DNA of 64,000 nucleotides from JACCXG01 sp963750935 (GCA_963750935.1 CAVVSR010000009.1:62001-126000), one strand, 5' to 3'; shown: positions 37,237-47,354, counted from the first letter of the stretch. Notes: generated by a model not told the origin, from the sequence alone. Made by a program: numbers and translations.

Positions 37237-37287
37237 GTCCCGCCGGTCCCGCGTCCCGTGTCCCGCGTCCCGCGTCCCGAGTCCCGC
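37237..37287. repeat. Heptamer array, unit GTCCCGM
   Basis: Seven units of GTCCCGC/T/A, with a 2-base interruption after the first. The same unit forms the arrays at 54010-54081 and, in the opposite orientation, 62985-63033. It fills the intergenic stretch between the VWFA gene and the csgG-like gene. Confidence 0.85.
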
Positions 37288-37371
37288 CCGTGATCGTAGG
37301 TCGTATTGATGTCCGTGTAGGCGGTGGGTCACCCGGAACACGTCCGCCGCGGTGACGAACGGCGGAAAGAC

Positions 37372-37395
37372 GGGGACGGTTCAGGGAACCGCCCC
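37372..37395 (-). terminator. Hairpin downstream of the CsgG-like gene
   Basis: GGGG-A-CGGTTC pairs with GAACCG-CCCC around an AGG loop, a 10-bp stem with one bulged A. On the minus strand it begins 11 bases after the CsgG-like stop and is followed by GTCTTTCC, a weak T-rich tail. Confidence 0.5.
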
Positions 37396-37406
37396 CGGGG
37401 ATGCGA

Positions 37407-38414
37407 CTACTTGTTTGCGGTCTTGACGATGTCGCTGGCCTTGAAGCCGCTGCCCGACACGATGTCGGCCATCGACGATTCGTCGTCCACGTCGACGACG
37501 CGAACGACGCCGACGCTCGTGGTCATCTTGCGGATGACGCGACCGGTCGCCGGATCCTTGATGTCCTGCGTGCCGCGCTCGACCAGGAACTGATCGCCCA
37601 CGTTCACCCCGGCCTTTTTGCCGACGTTCAGCACGAGCTGATTGCCGACCACCGCCGCGACCAGGCCCTGCACCACCACCGCCTTGACCGCGACCTTGCC
37701 GCGCTCCGCGATGACGTTGCTGCTCATCTTCTCGACCGCGGCCTTCACCGCCTCGCCGATGATCGTGCCCTGGAAGTTGCTGTTGCCGAAGTTCACGTTG
37801 CCGGCGCCGAAACCGCCCCACCCACCGCCGCCGCCGGTCAGCGACGTGCTCGTGCGCTTCGACTCGCCCATGCCTTCGGCGGTCGCGAGGATCTCGCCGG
37901 TGTCGACGCTGACCACGCGCGCGGTCAGGCCGACGATCGCCTTGGTCGACTTCTGGTTGAAGCCGCCGATGCCGACGCGGCCGAGCCCGGCGCCGACGCC
38001 GCCGACGCCGGTGTTCTTCGTGTCGTTGCCGAACTGCGTGACGCTGCCGACGACGATCGCGTCGACGCCGAGCAGCCGGCCGATCTTCGCCGCCGACGTG
38101 GAATCGGCGCGATCGCTGTTCGAGAAGTTCTGCTCCGCGAGAATCCGGTCGAGCACCTTGCGCTCGATCACCGAGTAGCTGCCGTCCTTGACCAGATACG
38201 TGACCAGCAGGTCGGTCACGCCCATGCCGACGTCGACGTTGGTGCCGAAGATCGCCGACACGCCGCTGTGGACCGTGGCGTAGTCGAAGTCGAGCACGGC
38301 GATCCGCGCCCGGCGGGGCGACGGCGCACTGCCGGCGGTCTGCGCGGCAGGCGTAGTGGGCAGAGCCAGGGCCAACAAGGAAGCCAGGCAGACGAACTGC
38401 GCGAGTCTCTTCAT
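37407..38414 (-). CDS. Exported CsgG/HfaB-like protein
   Basis: The 335-residue product has a signal peptide (LASLLALALPTTPAAQ) without a lipobox Cys. The CsgG-type domain includes RIAVLDFDYATVHSG, GVTDLLVTYLVKDGSYSVIERKVLDRILAEQ, LLGVDAIVVGSVTQFG, a glycine-rich loop and VGLTARVVSVDTGEILATAEG. CsgG relatives form outer-membrane secretion pores or curli-type assembly factors. The missing lipidation signal and an added C-terminal domain (NQLVLNVGKKAGVNVGDQFLV...VVRVVDVDDESSMADI) suggest a variant role. Flanked by a terminator-like hairpin downstream; its promoter was not identified. Confidence 0.85.
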   Translation of the reverse strand: MKRLAQFVCLASLLALALPTTPAAQTAGSAPSPRRARIAVLDFDYATVHSGVSAIFGTNVDVGMGVTDLLVTYLVKDGSYSVIERKVLDRILAEQNFSNSDRADSTSAAKIGRLLGVDAIVVGSVTQFGNDTKNTGVGGVGAGLGRVGIGGFNQKSTKAIVGLTARVVSVDTGEILATAEGMGESKRTSTSLTGGGGGWGGFGAGNVNFGNSNFQGTIIGEAVKAAVEKMSSNVIAERGKVAVKAVVVQGLVAAVVGNQLVLNVGKKAGVNVGDQFLVERGTQDIKDPATGRVIRKMTTSVGVVRVVDVDDESSMADIVSGSGFKASDIVKTANK

Positions 38415-38502
38415 AAAAATGCGTCCTGAACTGGGAAGGGGAACCGGACGATTTTAGAAGGCTACGGCTGGGGTGTCAATTGTCGAGCCGGCCGCGGGAG
38501 GT

Positions 38503-38532
38503 CAGCTCATCTGCATAAATTTTGATGAGCTG
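38503..38532. terminator. Inverted repeat downstream of the quinoprotein gene
   Basis: CAGCTCATC and GATGAGCTG form a perfect 9-bp stem with an AT-rich 12-base loop. On the minus strand it starts 9 bases after the quinoprotein stop. No T-run follows; it may be a terminator or a regulatory site before the csgG-like gene. Confidence 0.4.
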
Positions 38533-38541
38533 GGCTGACGC

Positions 38542-40413
38542 TCACTTGCGCGGCAGCGCGAACGCCACGATCCGCCGCCCCGGCGCCGACTGCAGCAGGC
38601 CGTCGCCGCCGGCGGCGACGACCACATACTGCCGGCCGTCCCTCCCGAGAAACGTCATCGGCGTCGCGTGCGCGCTCGCCTCGAGCGTCGTCTCCCACAG
38701 CCGGGCGCCGTTCTGCGCGTCGAAGGCGCGGAAGCGCTTGTCGATCGTCGCGCCGATGAAGATCACGCCCGACGCGGTGACGATCGATCCGCCGATGTTG
38801 GGCGCGCCGGTCTTGTCGAAGCCGCGCGCCGCGAGATCGTCGAAGACGCCGAGCGGCGTTCGCCAGATCACCTCGCCGCGGTTGACGTCCACCGCGATCA
38901 GCTCGCCGAACGGCGGCGCCGAACACGGCATCTTCGTCGTCGGATTCCAGAAGCGCGCGTAGGCGCTGCCCCACGGCGAGGTGCGGCGATACGCGCCGCG
39001 CTGTCCCGGGTTGTCCGGGCGCAGCTCCATGCGCGCGACCTGGCCGAGGTTCATGATGTTCGTGAACACGACGCCGCGGCCGGGATCGTAGGACAGCCCG
39101 CTCCAGTTCCCGCCGCCGAGCGTGCTCGGGAACATCACCATCGTCCCGGTGAGGCCGGCCGGCGTGAAGATGCCCTTCGTGTACATCTGGTTCTTGTCCC
39201 AGATGTCCCGGCAGTACGCGGCGTGCTCGGGCGTCAGCGCATACATGTCCTTCGCCGGATCGAACGTCGTGCGCGAGAGCGGCGGCGGCTTGACCGGAAA
39301 CGGCTGCGTCGGCCACGTCGCTTCGCCCGGCACGTCGCTCTGCGGCACGGGCAGCTCCTCGACGCCGTGGACCGGCCGGCCGGTCTCGCGCTCGAAGATG
39401 AACAGCGTGCTCATCTTCGTGATCTGCGCCACCGCCGGAATCCTGCGGCCGTTGCGGGTGATGTCGATCAGCGTCGGCGCGGCCGGCAGGTCCCAGTCCC
39501 AGAGATCGTGGTGCACGAGCTGCTGGTGCCACTTGAGCGCGCCGGTGCGCGCGTCGAGCGCCAGCACGGAATTGCCGTACAGGTTCTTGCCCTTGCGATC
39601 GGCGCCGTAGAAGTCGTTGGTCGGCGAACCGGTGGCCGCGAACACGAGCCCGCGCTCGGTGTCCACGGTCATGAACGTCCAGGCGTTCGTGCCCGACCGG
39701 TTCTTCCAGCTGTCCCCTTCCCACGTCTCGATGCCCGGCTCGCCGGGACGCGGCACCGTGTGGAAGGACCAGAGCAGCTTGCCGCTTCGCGCGTCCCAGC
39801 CGCGGATGTCGCCGTAGAGCCCGGCGCTGGGCTCCCCTTCGGTGTTGCTGCCGCCGGTGATCAGGATGTCGCGGTAGACGACGGGCGGCGTGATCAACGT
39901 GAACGGACCGTCGGCGTCGCCGCGAATGCTCGCCTTGAGGTCGACGTAGCCGCCCTCGCCGAAGGTGGTGACGACGGCGCCGGTCTTCGCGTCGAGCGCC
40001 GTCATGCGGCCCTCGCCGGCGCCGGTGAAGAGGCGCGCCGGCACCTTCGCGGCGCCCGGCCAATAGGCCACGCCGCGGCGGCTCACCGGCCCCTTCGCCT
40101 CGAACGTCCAGATCTCGCGGCCGGTCTCCGGCTCGAGCGCGAACACCTTCGATCCGCCGGTGACGTACATGACGCCGTCGACGACCAGCGGCGTGACCTG
40201 CAGGTTGAGGACGCCGGTGTCGAAGGCCCACGCCTGTTCGAGGGTGGCGACGTTGTCGCGCGTAATCTGGGTCAGCGGCGAGAATCGCTGCGCGCCAGGG
40301 TCGCGCCCGGGATGGCGCCAGTCACCATCGACCCGCTCCGGCCGGCGCTGCGCCATCGTCGTGACGCCAACGGCGAGGGTGGTCGCGATCAGGAGCGCGG
40401 CGGCCAGCGACAC
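38542..40413 (-). CDS. PQQ-dependent quinoprotein dehydrogenase (glucose dehydrogenase-like), exported
   Basis: The 623-residue protein has a leader AAALLIATTLAVGVTTMA and an eight-bladed PQQ propeller. Features are GDWRHPGRDPGAQRFSPLTQI, WAFDTGVLNLQVTPLVVDGVMYV, IRGWDARSGKLLWSFHTVPRPGE, HHDLWDWDLPAAPTLIDI and a C-terminal NIGGSIVTASGVIFIGATID with an FRAFDAQNGARLWET blade. These match soluble/periplasmic relatives of membrane glucose dehydrogenase that oxidise sugars or alcohols and pass electrons to the respiratory chain. No cytochrome CxxCH domain is present, so an external acceptor is needed. GTG start at 40413; no PQQ synthesis genes are nearby. Confidence 0.92.
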   Translation of the reverse strand: MSLAAALLIATTLAVGVTTMAQRRPERVDGDWRHPGRDPGAQRFSPLTQITRDNVATLEQAWAFDTGVLNLQVTPLVVDGVMYVTGGSKVFALEPETGREIWTFEAKGPVSRRGVAYWPGAAKVPARLFTGAGEGRMTALDAKTGAVVTTFGEGGYVDLKASIRGDADGPFTLITPPVVYRDILITGGSNTEGEPSAGLYGDIRGWDARSGKLLWSFHTVPRPGEPGIETWEGDSWKNRSGTNAWTFMTVDTERGLVFAATGSPTNDFYGADRKGKNLYGNSVLALDARTGALKWHQQLVHHDLWDWDLPAAPTLIDITRNGRRIPAVAQITKMSTLFIFERETGRPVHGVEELPVPQSDVPGEATWPTQPFPVKPPPLSRTTFDPAKDMYALTPEHAAYCRDIWDKNQMYTKGIFTPAGLTGTMVMFPSTLGGGNWSGLSYDPGRGVVFTNIMNLGQVARMELRPDNPGQRGAYRRTSPWGSAYARFWNPTTKMPCSAPPFGELIAVDVNRGEVIWRTPLGVFDDLAARGFDKTGAPNIGGSIVTASGVIFIGATIDKRFRAFDAQNGARLWETTLEASAHATPMTFLGRDGRQYVVVAAGGDGLLQSAPGRRIVAFALPRK

Positions 40414-40451
40414 TTCTGATCTTTCTGACTTTTCACCTTTTGACTTCTGAC
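40414..40451. repeat. Degenerate heptamer array, unit TTYTGAC
   Basis: TTCTGAT, TTCTGAC, TTTTCAC, TTTTGAC and TTCTGAC follow one another with one or two extra bases. Same unit as 18467-18494. It occupies the divergent region between the quinoprotein gene and the sigma-54 activator gene. Confidence 0.7.
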
Positions 40452-40510
40452 TTCCTTCGAACTGGCTGGAGGATTATCGCCCGTTCCGCGGCGGGATTAT
40501 CATTCCGCTC

Positions 40511-42203
40511 ATGAGCGACGCCGAGGCTCGTCTCCGTGCGGCGCTCGAAGATCGCCTCCACTTCGAGCGGCTGGTCTGCGACATCTCTGCCCGCTTCGTC
40601 ACCATCGGGCCCGAGGGCGTGGACGAGGCGATCCGGGACGCCCAGCATCAGATCGTCGAAGTCCTCGACCTCGATCGCAGCAGCCTGTTCCAGCGCGCCA
40701 GCCCTGACGTTCCCTTCCGGTTCACGCACTTCTGGTCGCGTGAAGGACTCGATCCCCCGCCGTCCGAGCTCGACGTCGAAGAGCAGTTCCCCTGGTGCCT
40801 CAGCCGGATTCTCGCCGGCGAGCTGATCTGCTTCAGCCAGCGTGCGCGAGCTGCCCGAGGGCAGCATCGACCGCATCATGATGGAGCGAATCGGCACGAA
40901 GTCGAACGTCACGGTGCCGCTGCGGGTCGGCGACGACGTGATCGGCGCGCTCGCCTTCGCATCCCTGCGTCACGAACGGTCGTGGCCGCCCGAGGTCGTG
41001 AATCGGCTGGTGCTGATCGGCCAGGTCTTCGCGGGAGCGCTGGCGCGGACCCGGGCGGACGCGGCGCTGCGCCTGGCACTTCAGGAGAACGCCCGCCTTC
41101 GCGAGCAGCTGCTCGAGGAGAACGTGTATCTCCGGCAGGAAGTGAAGGGCCTGCACGGTCCGTCGGAGGCGATGGGCCAGAGTCCGGCGATCCAGCGCGT
41201 GCTCGCGCAGATCGAACAGGTCGGGCCGACCACGACGACGGTGCTGCTGACCGGCGAGACCGGCACCGGCAAGGAGCTGCTCGCCACCGCGATCCACGAA
41301 CGCTCGGCGCGGCGCGCCCGCGCGATGGTCCGCGTCAATTGCAGCGCGATCCCGGACACGCTGGTCGAGAGCGAGCTGTTCGGGCGGGAAAAGGGCGCCT
41401 ACACCGGAGCGCTCGCGCGGCAGACCGGCCGCTTCGAGCTCGCCAACGGCTCGACCATCTTCCTCGACGAGATCGGCGACGTGCCGCTGGAGCTCCAGGT
41501 CAAGCTGCTCCGCGTCCTCGAGAATCGGCAGATCGAACGGCTCGGCAGTCCGCGGCCGATCGACGTCGACGTCCGCGTCATCGCCGCCACTCACCGCGAC
41601 CTCGAGCTGGCGATCGCCGAGGGGCGGTTCCGCGAGGATCTCTACTATCGCCTCAACGTGTTCGCGATCCGCGTGCCGCCGCTGCGCGAGCGCATCGAGG
41701 ACATCCCGGTCCTGGTCTGGGCCTTCGTCAACGATTTCTGCCGGCCGCTGAGCAAGCGCATCGACGTCATCTCGAAGGAGGACATGCGGGCGCTGCAGCA
41801 GTACCCCTGGCCCGGCAACGTCCGCGAGCTGCGCAACGTCGTCGAGCGCGCGGTGATCGTCTCGACCGGCGGCAAGCTCGCGGTGGAGCTGCCCCGGCCG
41901 GCGAAGCGCGGCGTTCGCGCCAGTGCCCGGATGGCGGACGTCGAGCGCGAACATGTCCGGTCCGTGCTCGAGAGCGCAGGCTGGAGGATCCGCGGCCCCG
42001 GCGGTGCGGCCGAGCTGCTCGGCCTCAAGCCCAGCACGCTCGAAGGCCGCATGGTCAGGATGGCGCTCCGCCGGCCCGCCCCGCGACGAAGCCCCGGGTT
42101 CCCGGGGCTGAGCCCCAGGATCCCGGGGGCTCTGACCGCTGGCCGCCGACGAGCCGAACCGGCATCATCCTCCTCACATCATTCGACTTACGCACCACCC
42201 TGA
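40511..42203 (+). CDS. GAF-domain sigma-54-dependent transcriptional activator, one frameshift
   Basis: About 560 residues: an N-terminal GAF sensor (ERLVCDISARFVTIG...VLDLDRSSLFQ, to residue 185), a linker coiled coil, then an AAA+ domain. The AAA+ part has Walker A GETGTGKE, the sigma-54 contact loop GAYTGA (Tyr in place of the usual Phe), Walker B TIFLDEIGD, and RLNVFAIRVPPLRER. A C-terminal HTH follows (VLESAGWRIRGPGGAAELLGLKPSTLEGRM). No receiver domain, so it senses a ligand or a partner directly. A +1 shift near 40838 (AGCCAGCG) lies in the GAF domain. The tail after residue 520 is Pro/Arg-rich and may result from another shift; a +1 frame would stop at 42111. It precedes a large hybrid kinase gene. 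Confidence 0.86.
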
Positions 42204-42323
42204 CAGCGGCGGGGTCCTGGCAGCCTGCGTGCTTCCTTCAGAAGGATGCCCGCGGCAACGTGTGACCGGTATGGCCGTGGCGCCCCGTCAATCGATCTCC
42301 CGGTAGTGCAAGGAGTCGTGTCA

Positions 42324-45105
42324 GTGAAAGAACGGCGCAAGAGCCACAGGACCGTACTCACGGTCGTGGCGTTCGCATTCGCATGGGCGTGTGCGACGAC
42401 CGCGGCGGCCGACGAGCAGCGGCGGACGCTCAGGCTGGTCGGCGATCGCGACTATCCGCCGCTCACGTATCTGGCGGACGGCGTGCCGGCCGGGCTCGAC
42501 GTGGACATCGCCCGCGCGATTGCCGCGCGCCTCGGCATCGACCTCACCATCGAGCTGATGGACTGGAACGAGGCGCAGCAGCCAGGTGCGCGAAGGCCGG
42601 GCCGACGGGCTGCTCGCGCTCAGCATCACGCCCGAGCGCCAGCGGCTCTACGAGTTCGCCCGTCCGACCATCGTCCGCGAGTTCGGCCTGTTCGTCCGCC
42701 GCGGGGACATCGTCATTCGCGGCGTCGGCGATCTCGGTCACGCCCGTGTCGGCGTCACGCCGGGCGGCTATCCGCGCAGCTTCCTGGCAGGCCGGCGCGT
42801 CGGCGAGCTGGTGCCGATCGAGAACTACGCGGACGGTCTCGACCAGTTGAGCAAGGGGGCGCTCGACGCCGTCGCCGCCGACACCTGGGTCGGCACCTAC
42901 ACGCTGCAGCAGCAGCGCATCAGCAACGTGCGATTGACCGGCCCGGCGTTCGCGAGCCTCGAAGGAGGGCTGGCGCTCGGACAGCACCAGTCCGCTCTGG
43001 CCGCTGGACATCGATCGCGTCATCGATCAGATGCGGGCGGACGGCACCCTCGACGACATCTGGACGCGGTGGCGTCCGCACGAAGTCATGTTTGCGACGC
43101 GGGAGCGGGTCACCGAGGTTCTTCAGATCAGTGCCAGCGCCCTCGCGCTGGCGATCGTGGGGACCGCCGGCGCCTGGGTACGGAGCCGGCGCGGACAGCT
43201 GCGGGCCCGGCACCGGGTGCAGACGGCGCTCGTCGAGAGCGAGCACCGGCTCCACGCTCGCGCTGTCGGCGGCGGAGATCGGCACGTGGAAATGGGTACC
43301 CTCGACCGGTGTCGAAAGCCGCGACGGCGCGCTCAATCGCATGCTCGGGCTCGAGCTGTCCGAGTCGACCCATCCCCTGCACGATCTCCTGGCGCGCGTG
43401 CACGCCGACGACCGCGAGCGGGCGCGCCGCGAGCTCGAATGCACGGTGCTCGAGCAGGGCACGCTGCGCGAGCGAGTTCCGCGTGGTCCTGCCCGACGGC
43501 ACGATCCGCTGGCTGCGCGCCAGGGCCCGACCGATGTTCACGAGCTCGGGAGCGCTCGCCTGCATCGCCGGCGCGGCCATCGACGTCACCGAGCGGACGC
43601 GGATCGACGAGCGGATCAGGCTGCTCGCGCAGGCGCTGCAGAGCGCCAACGACTGCATCAGCATCACCGACATGGAGGATCGGCTGGTCTTCGTCAACTC
43701 CGCCTTCCTGCGCGCCTACGAGTACACGGAGGACGAGATCCTCGGACAGCACGTCAGCGTCCTGCGCTCCGGTCACACCGACCCGCGGGTGCTTGCCGAC
43801 ATGAGCGAGTCGACCAGGGGCGACGGCTGGCGCGGCGAGATCTGGAACCAGGCGAAGAGCGGACGCGTGTTCCAGGTATCGCTGGCCACGTCGACGGTCC
43901 GCGACGAGCAGGGCCGGCCGATCGCGCTGATCGGCGTCGCCCGCGACGAGAGCATCCGTCACGAGCTCGAGGTCAAGCTGCGGCAGGCGCAGAAGCTCGA
44001 CGCCGTCGGGCGGATCGCGGCCGGCGTCGCGCACGACTTCAACAACCTGCTCAGCGTGATCCTCTGGAGCTGTGAAGAGGCCCTGTGGCAGCCCCTCGTG
44101 GACCCGCAGACCCGCCTGCGCCTGAACGACGCGTACGACGCGGCGGAGGCGGCGTCGGCGCTGACCAGGCAGCTGCTGGCGTTTGGCCGGCCGCAGGTCC
44201 TGCGTCCCCGCATCATCAGCCTCAACCGCGTCGTCACCGACACGAAGCGGATCATCGAGCTGCTGATGGGCAAGGACATCGAGTCGGTGATGCAACTCGA
44301 CGCCGCGCTCGGCCACATCCGCGGCGACGCCGTCCAGCTCCAGCAGGTCATCGTCAACCTCGCGATCAACGCGCGCGACGCCATGCCCGATGGCGGCCGC
44401 CTGGTGATCGAGACGCGCAACGTCAGCCTCGGCTACGAGGACGAGCCGCGCCATCCACAGATGGTGCCGGGGCGCTACGTGATGCTGATCGTGTCCGACA
44501 CCGGCGAGGGCATGGACGAGGCGACGATGGCGCGGATTTTCGAGCCGTTCTTCACCACCAAGCCCACGGGGCGCGGCACCGGGCTGGGGCTGTCCTCGGT
44601 CCTCGCCACCGTCGAGCAGTGCGGCGGCTTCATCTGGCCGTACAGCGAGCCGGGGCGCGGCTCGTCGTTTCACCTCTACTTCCCCCGCGTCGAACCCGAC
44701 CCGGAGGCGCTGCCGGCGCCGGCGCCCGAGGTCGCACCTGGCGCGCGCGAGCAGGTGCTGGTCGTGGACGACCACGCCGAAGTCCGCGAGCTGACACGCA
44801 TCTTCCTGACCCGCCAGGGCTACTCGGTGTTGACCGCGGGAACGGCTGCCGAGGCGCTCGCGCTCTGCGCGGATGCGTCGCCGGCGCTGATGATCGCCGA
44901 CATCGCGATGCCCGACGGCAGCGGCCCGGCGCTGGCCGAGCAGCTCCGTGCGCGCATCGCCGGCCTGAAGGTGCTGTACGTGTCGGGCGACGGGGATACG
45001 CCGTTCTCGGGCCGCGGGCTGCTGCCGGACAGCGCCCACTTCCTGGCCAAGCCGTTCGCGCTCCGCGAGCTCGCCGACAAGGTGCGGGAGATCCTGGACG
45101 CGTAG
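42324..45105 (+). CDS. Hybrid sensor kinase: periplasmic solute-binding domain, PAS, HisKA/HATPase, receiver; four frameshifts
   Basis: About 926 residues. Order: signal peptide; a family-3 type solute-binding sensor (LRLVGDRDYPPLTYLADG, VGVTPGGYPRSFLAG, about 30-255); one transmembrane helix (ISASALALAIVGTAGAWV, about 272); and two PAS domains (AAEIGTWKWVPST; DCISITDMEDRLVFVNSAF). Next come HisKA with the phospho-His in GVAHDFNNLLSVIL (about 567), HATPase with VNLAINARDAMP, DTGEGMDEATMARIFEPFF and GTGLGLSSVL, and a C-terminal receiver (VLVVDDHAEVRE, IADIAMPDGSG, Lys in FLAKPFAL). Frames change by +1 near 42578, 42974, 43258 and 43470; single-base removal at each gives one protein. GTG 42324 is chosen for its 9-base spacing from AGGAG. 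It likely binds an amino acid or similar small solute. Confidence 0.87.
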
Positions 45106-45116
45106 CTCCCGGCGCG

Positions 45117-46421
45117 TCAGTGCTGCTGATAGCGCGCGCGATCGATCCAGCGGCCGCGGATCATGACGCGATCGACCGAGCGGATCGCCGAGATGTCCGT
45201 GGCCGGGTTGTCGCGCAGCACGACGAGGTCGGCCTGGAGTCCGGAGCGGAGCGTGCCGATCTCGTCGCGTTTGTCGAGGAACGCGGCGGCCGTCGAGGTG
45301 GCGGCGGCGATCGCTTCGAGCGGTGAGAAGCCGCTCTCGACCAGCAGCTCCATTTCGCGCCACGGGGCTTCGCCGCGACCGGCGAATGGCACCTCGGTGT
45401 GTCCCCCGACCACCACCCGGGCGCCTTCGGCGGCAACCCGCTTCGTCAGCTGCTTCATCTTCCCGAACCCCGCGACATACGGCGTCGCGTCGGCCGCATC
45501 TGCCGGCTTGCTCGACTCGCGGCGCTCGAACACGGCGAGCGTCGCGTCGACGAACGGGCGGCGCTGGCGCAGCACCGTGTAGAGCGCCCGCGCCTCGGCA
45601 CCATCGAGATCGACGCCGGCGAAGAGGCTGTAGCGGCCGTTCCGGCGCGCATCGTTGTTCTTGAGGACGCTCTGGCGATACACCTCGCCCTGGACCCGCG
45701 GCACCAGGCTGACGCCGAAGGACGTGATGTGCTCGATGCCGTGCAGGCCGGCGGCGATCAGCGCGCCGGCGTCGAGCACTTCGAGATGCGCGGTGCAGGG
45801 AATGCGGCGCGCCTCGCAGACGTCGATCACCGCCCGGGCGCTGTCGAACGGCAGGCGGAAGTAGATCTTCAGCGCCGACGCCCCATCCTGCACGTTGCGC
45901 TCCGCCAGCCGTCGCGCCTCCTCGGCATCACGGGCCACGACCGCGTCGGCGGGATAGGCCGGGTTGTCGCCGTCGATGTGCGGCCCGGTCGTGAAGATGC
46001 GGGGGCCAGGCAGCGCGTCCGCCGCGATCGCGCGGCGCAGCCCGTCGAACTTGTGATTCCACTGACCGGGATCGCGGAACGCGGTGATGCCGTTGGCGAG
46101 CTGCCGGAGCGCCAGCTTCGGATCGCTCTCGATGTGGAAGTGGAGATCGATGAGTCCTGGAATGACCGTGCGGCCGGCGAGGTCGATCCGCTCGGCGCCG
46201 TCCGGAACGGCAACATTCGCGGCGGGACCGACCCGAACGATGCGCTCCCCCTCAATCACGATCCGGCCCGATTCGATCGGCGCGCTACCGGAGCCGTCGA
46301 CGATCCGCACGTTGTCGAGCGCGAGCACGCGCGGCCGCGCGTCCTGTGCGTGAAGCGCGAGGCCGGCGGCGATCACGACCACCGGCATCAGCCATCTGAG
46401 CGGTCCACCCGGCGATGTCAT
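45117..46421 (-). CDS. Exported amidohydrolase (imidazolonepropionase-like)
   Basis: The 434-residue metal-dependent hydrolase has a signal peptide (LMPVVVIAAGLALHAQ), LALDNVRIVDGSGSAPIESG, the metal motif VIPGLIDLHFHIES and KIYFRLP with the Lys that can bridge metals. His residues lie in CTAHLEV and GIEHITS, and the usual C-terminal LRSGLQADLVVLRDNPATDI is present. It belongs to the broad prolidase/imidazolonepropionase-like amidohydrolases; the substrate is unknown. It is convergent with the hybrid kinase gene. A small inverted repeat (CTAGTC...GACTAG, 46447-46466) lies between it and the upstream GNAT gene. Confidence 0.9.
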   Translation of the reverse strand: MTSPGGPLRWLMPVVVIAAGLALHAQDARPRVLALDNVRIVDGSGSAPIESGRIVIEGERIVRVGPAANVAVPDGAERIDLAGRTVIPGLIDLHFHIESDPKLALRQLANGITAFRDPGQWNHKFDGLRRAIAADALPGPRIFTTGPHIDGDNPAYPADAVVARDAEEARRLAERNVQDGASALKIYFRLPFDSARAVIDVCEARRIPCTAHLEVLDAGALIAAGLHGIEHITSFGVSLVPRVQGEVYRQSVLKNNDARRNGRYSLFAGVDLDGAEARALYTVLRQRRPFVDATLAVFERRESSKPADAADATPYVAGFGKMKQLTKRVAAEGARVVVGGHTEVPFAGRGEAPWREMELLVESGFSPLEAIAAATSTAAAFLDKRDEIGTLRSGLQADLVVLRDNPATDISAIRSVDRVMIRGRWIDRARYQQH

Positions 46422-46484
46422 CTCACGAGCATTATGTGTCCGGGATCTAGTCCCCTTTGCGACTAGCGGGCGCTGTCGAGGTGG

Positions 46485-47354
46485 TCACGCGAACTCGGGT
46501 CCGAAGATCGCGTACTCCTCGTGGCCCGGTGTGCGCCGCGGCTCCGGAATTGGTCCGCGGCACATGCGGAACAGCGGCCGCTGCGCCACGAACCCGCAAC
46601 TGCGCAGCCAGCCGGCGAATGATGCGTGCGCATCGAAGACGTCCGCCACGACGTCGTGCCCCGCGGCCGCGGTGACCGCCGCCGCCACCAGCGCGCGCGC
46701 CTCCTGCTCTCCCGGCGCGATCACCGGCCCGATCTGATGGAACAGCCGGCCGGGCCGGCCGAAACCGTAGCCGAGCGTACCGCCCGTCTCAATCGCGTGG
46801 GCATACTCCGGTGCGCCACCCAGCGCCCACTCGAGCAGGATCCGCCGGTTTGCGCCGAACACGCCGGCGTCGATTTCGGTGACTGCGCGGACGTCGGCCG
46901 CGCTCAGGCTGCGGATCCCGCGGGTCACGGCGCCATTGGGGAGCGGCGGGCGCGACGCGTCGGCGGTGTGCCGTGTGAGCGTGGCTTCGTCGACGAATCC
47001 GAAGCGCTGATAGAGCGGCCGGCCCATCGGCGTGGCGTCGAGCCGCACCGGATGATCCCTCGGCACCGCGCCGATGGCCGCCTCGAGCAACCGCGCCCCG
47101 AGCCCCTGTCCGCGATACGACGGATCGACGAGCATCATCGCGACCCACGCGAACGCGCCGTAGTCGATCCCGATCGCGGTGCCGACGATGCGGTCGGCGG
47201 AGAGGGCGACGAAACTGCCGGCCGGCGCGAGCTGGAGCAGCATGCGCCAGTCCGCGAGCCGCTGATTCCATCCCGCGGTCGTACTCAACGTCAGCGCGCC
47301 GCCGAGATCGGCGGCAGTCAGCAGACGGATGTCCGCGTCGCTCGCGCTCTCCAT
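46485..47354 (-). CDS. GNAT-family N-acetyltransferase (two-domain)
   Basis: The 289-residue product has a clear acetyl-CoA loop, VDPSYRGQGLGARLLEAA, in an N-terminal GNAT domain (ALSADRIVGTAIGIDYG...AWVAMMLVD). A second, degenerate half (from about residue 150: ADVRAVTEIDAGVFGANRR) ends in GFVAQRPLFRMCRG. This matches GNAT proteins that contain an additional acetyltransferase-like C-terminal domain. The acceptor is unknown. ATG 47354 is preferred over TTG 47375. It is divergent from the SDR-like operon; TTGACA at 47410-47415 lies in between without a convincing -10. Confidence 0.86.
   Translation of the reverse strand: MESASDADIRLLTAADLGGALTLSTTAGWNQRLADWRMLLQLAPAGSFVALSADRIVGTAIGIDYGAFAWVAMMLVDPSYRGQGLGARLLEAAIGAVPRDHPVRLDATPMGRPLYQRFGFVDEATLTRHTADASRPPLPNGAVTRGIRSLSAADVRAVTEIDAGVFGANRRILLEWALGGAPEYAHAIETGGTLGYGFGRPGRLFHQIGPVIAPGEQEARALVAAAVTAAAGHDVVADVFDAHASFAGWLRSCGFVAQRPLFRMCRGPIPEPRRTPGHEEYAIFGPEFA

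Noticed and set aside
36208..37400. Longer VWFA protein reading on past 37119 into the heptamer arrays
   Set aside because: The continued frame translates simple repeats. A different frame gives the expected VWFA-related C-terminus and a stop at 37117-37119.
42324..43500. Programmed ribosomal frameshifting in the hybrid kinase gene
   Set aside because: Four separate +1 shifts in one gene without slippery heptamers or a common motif do not fit programmed frameshifting; indel error or decay is simpler.
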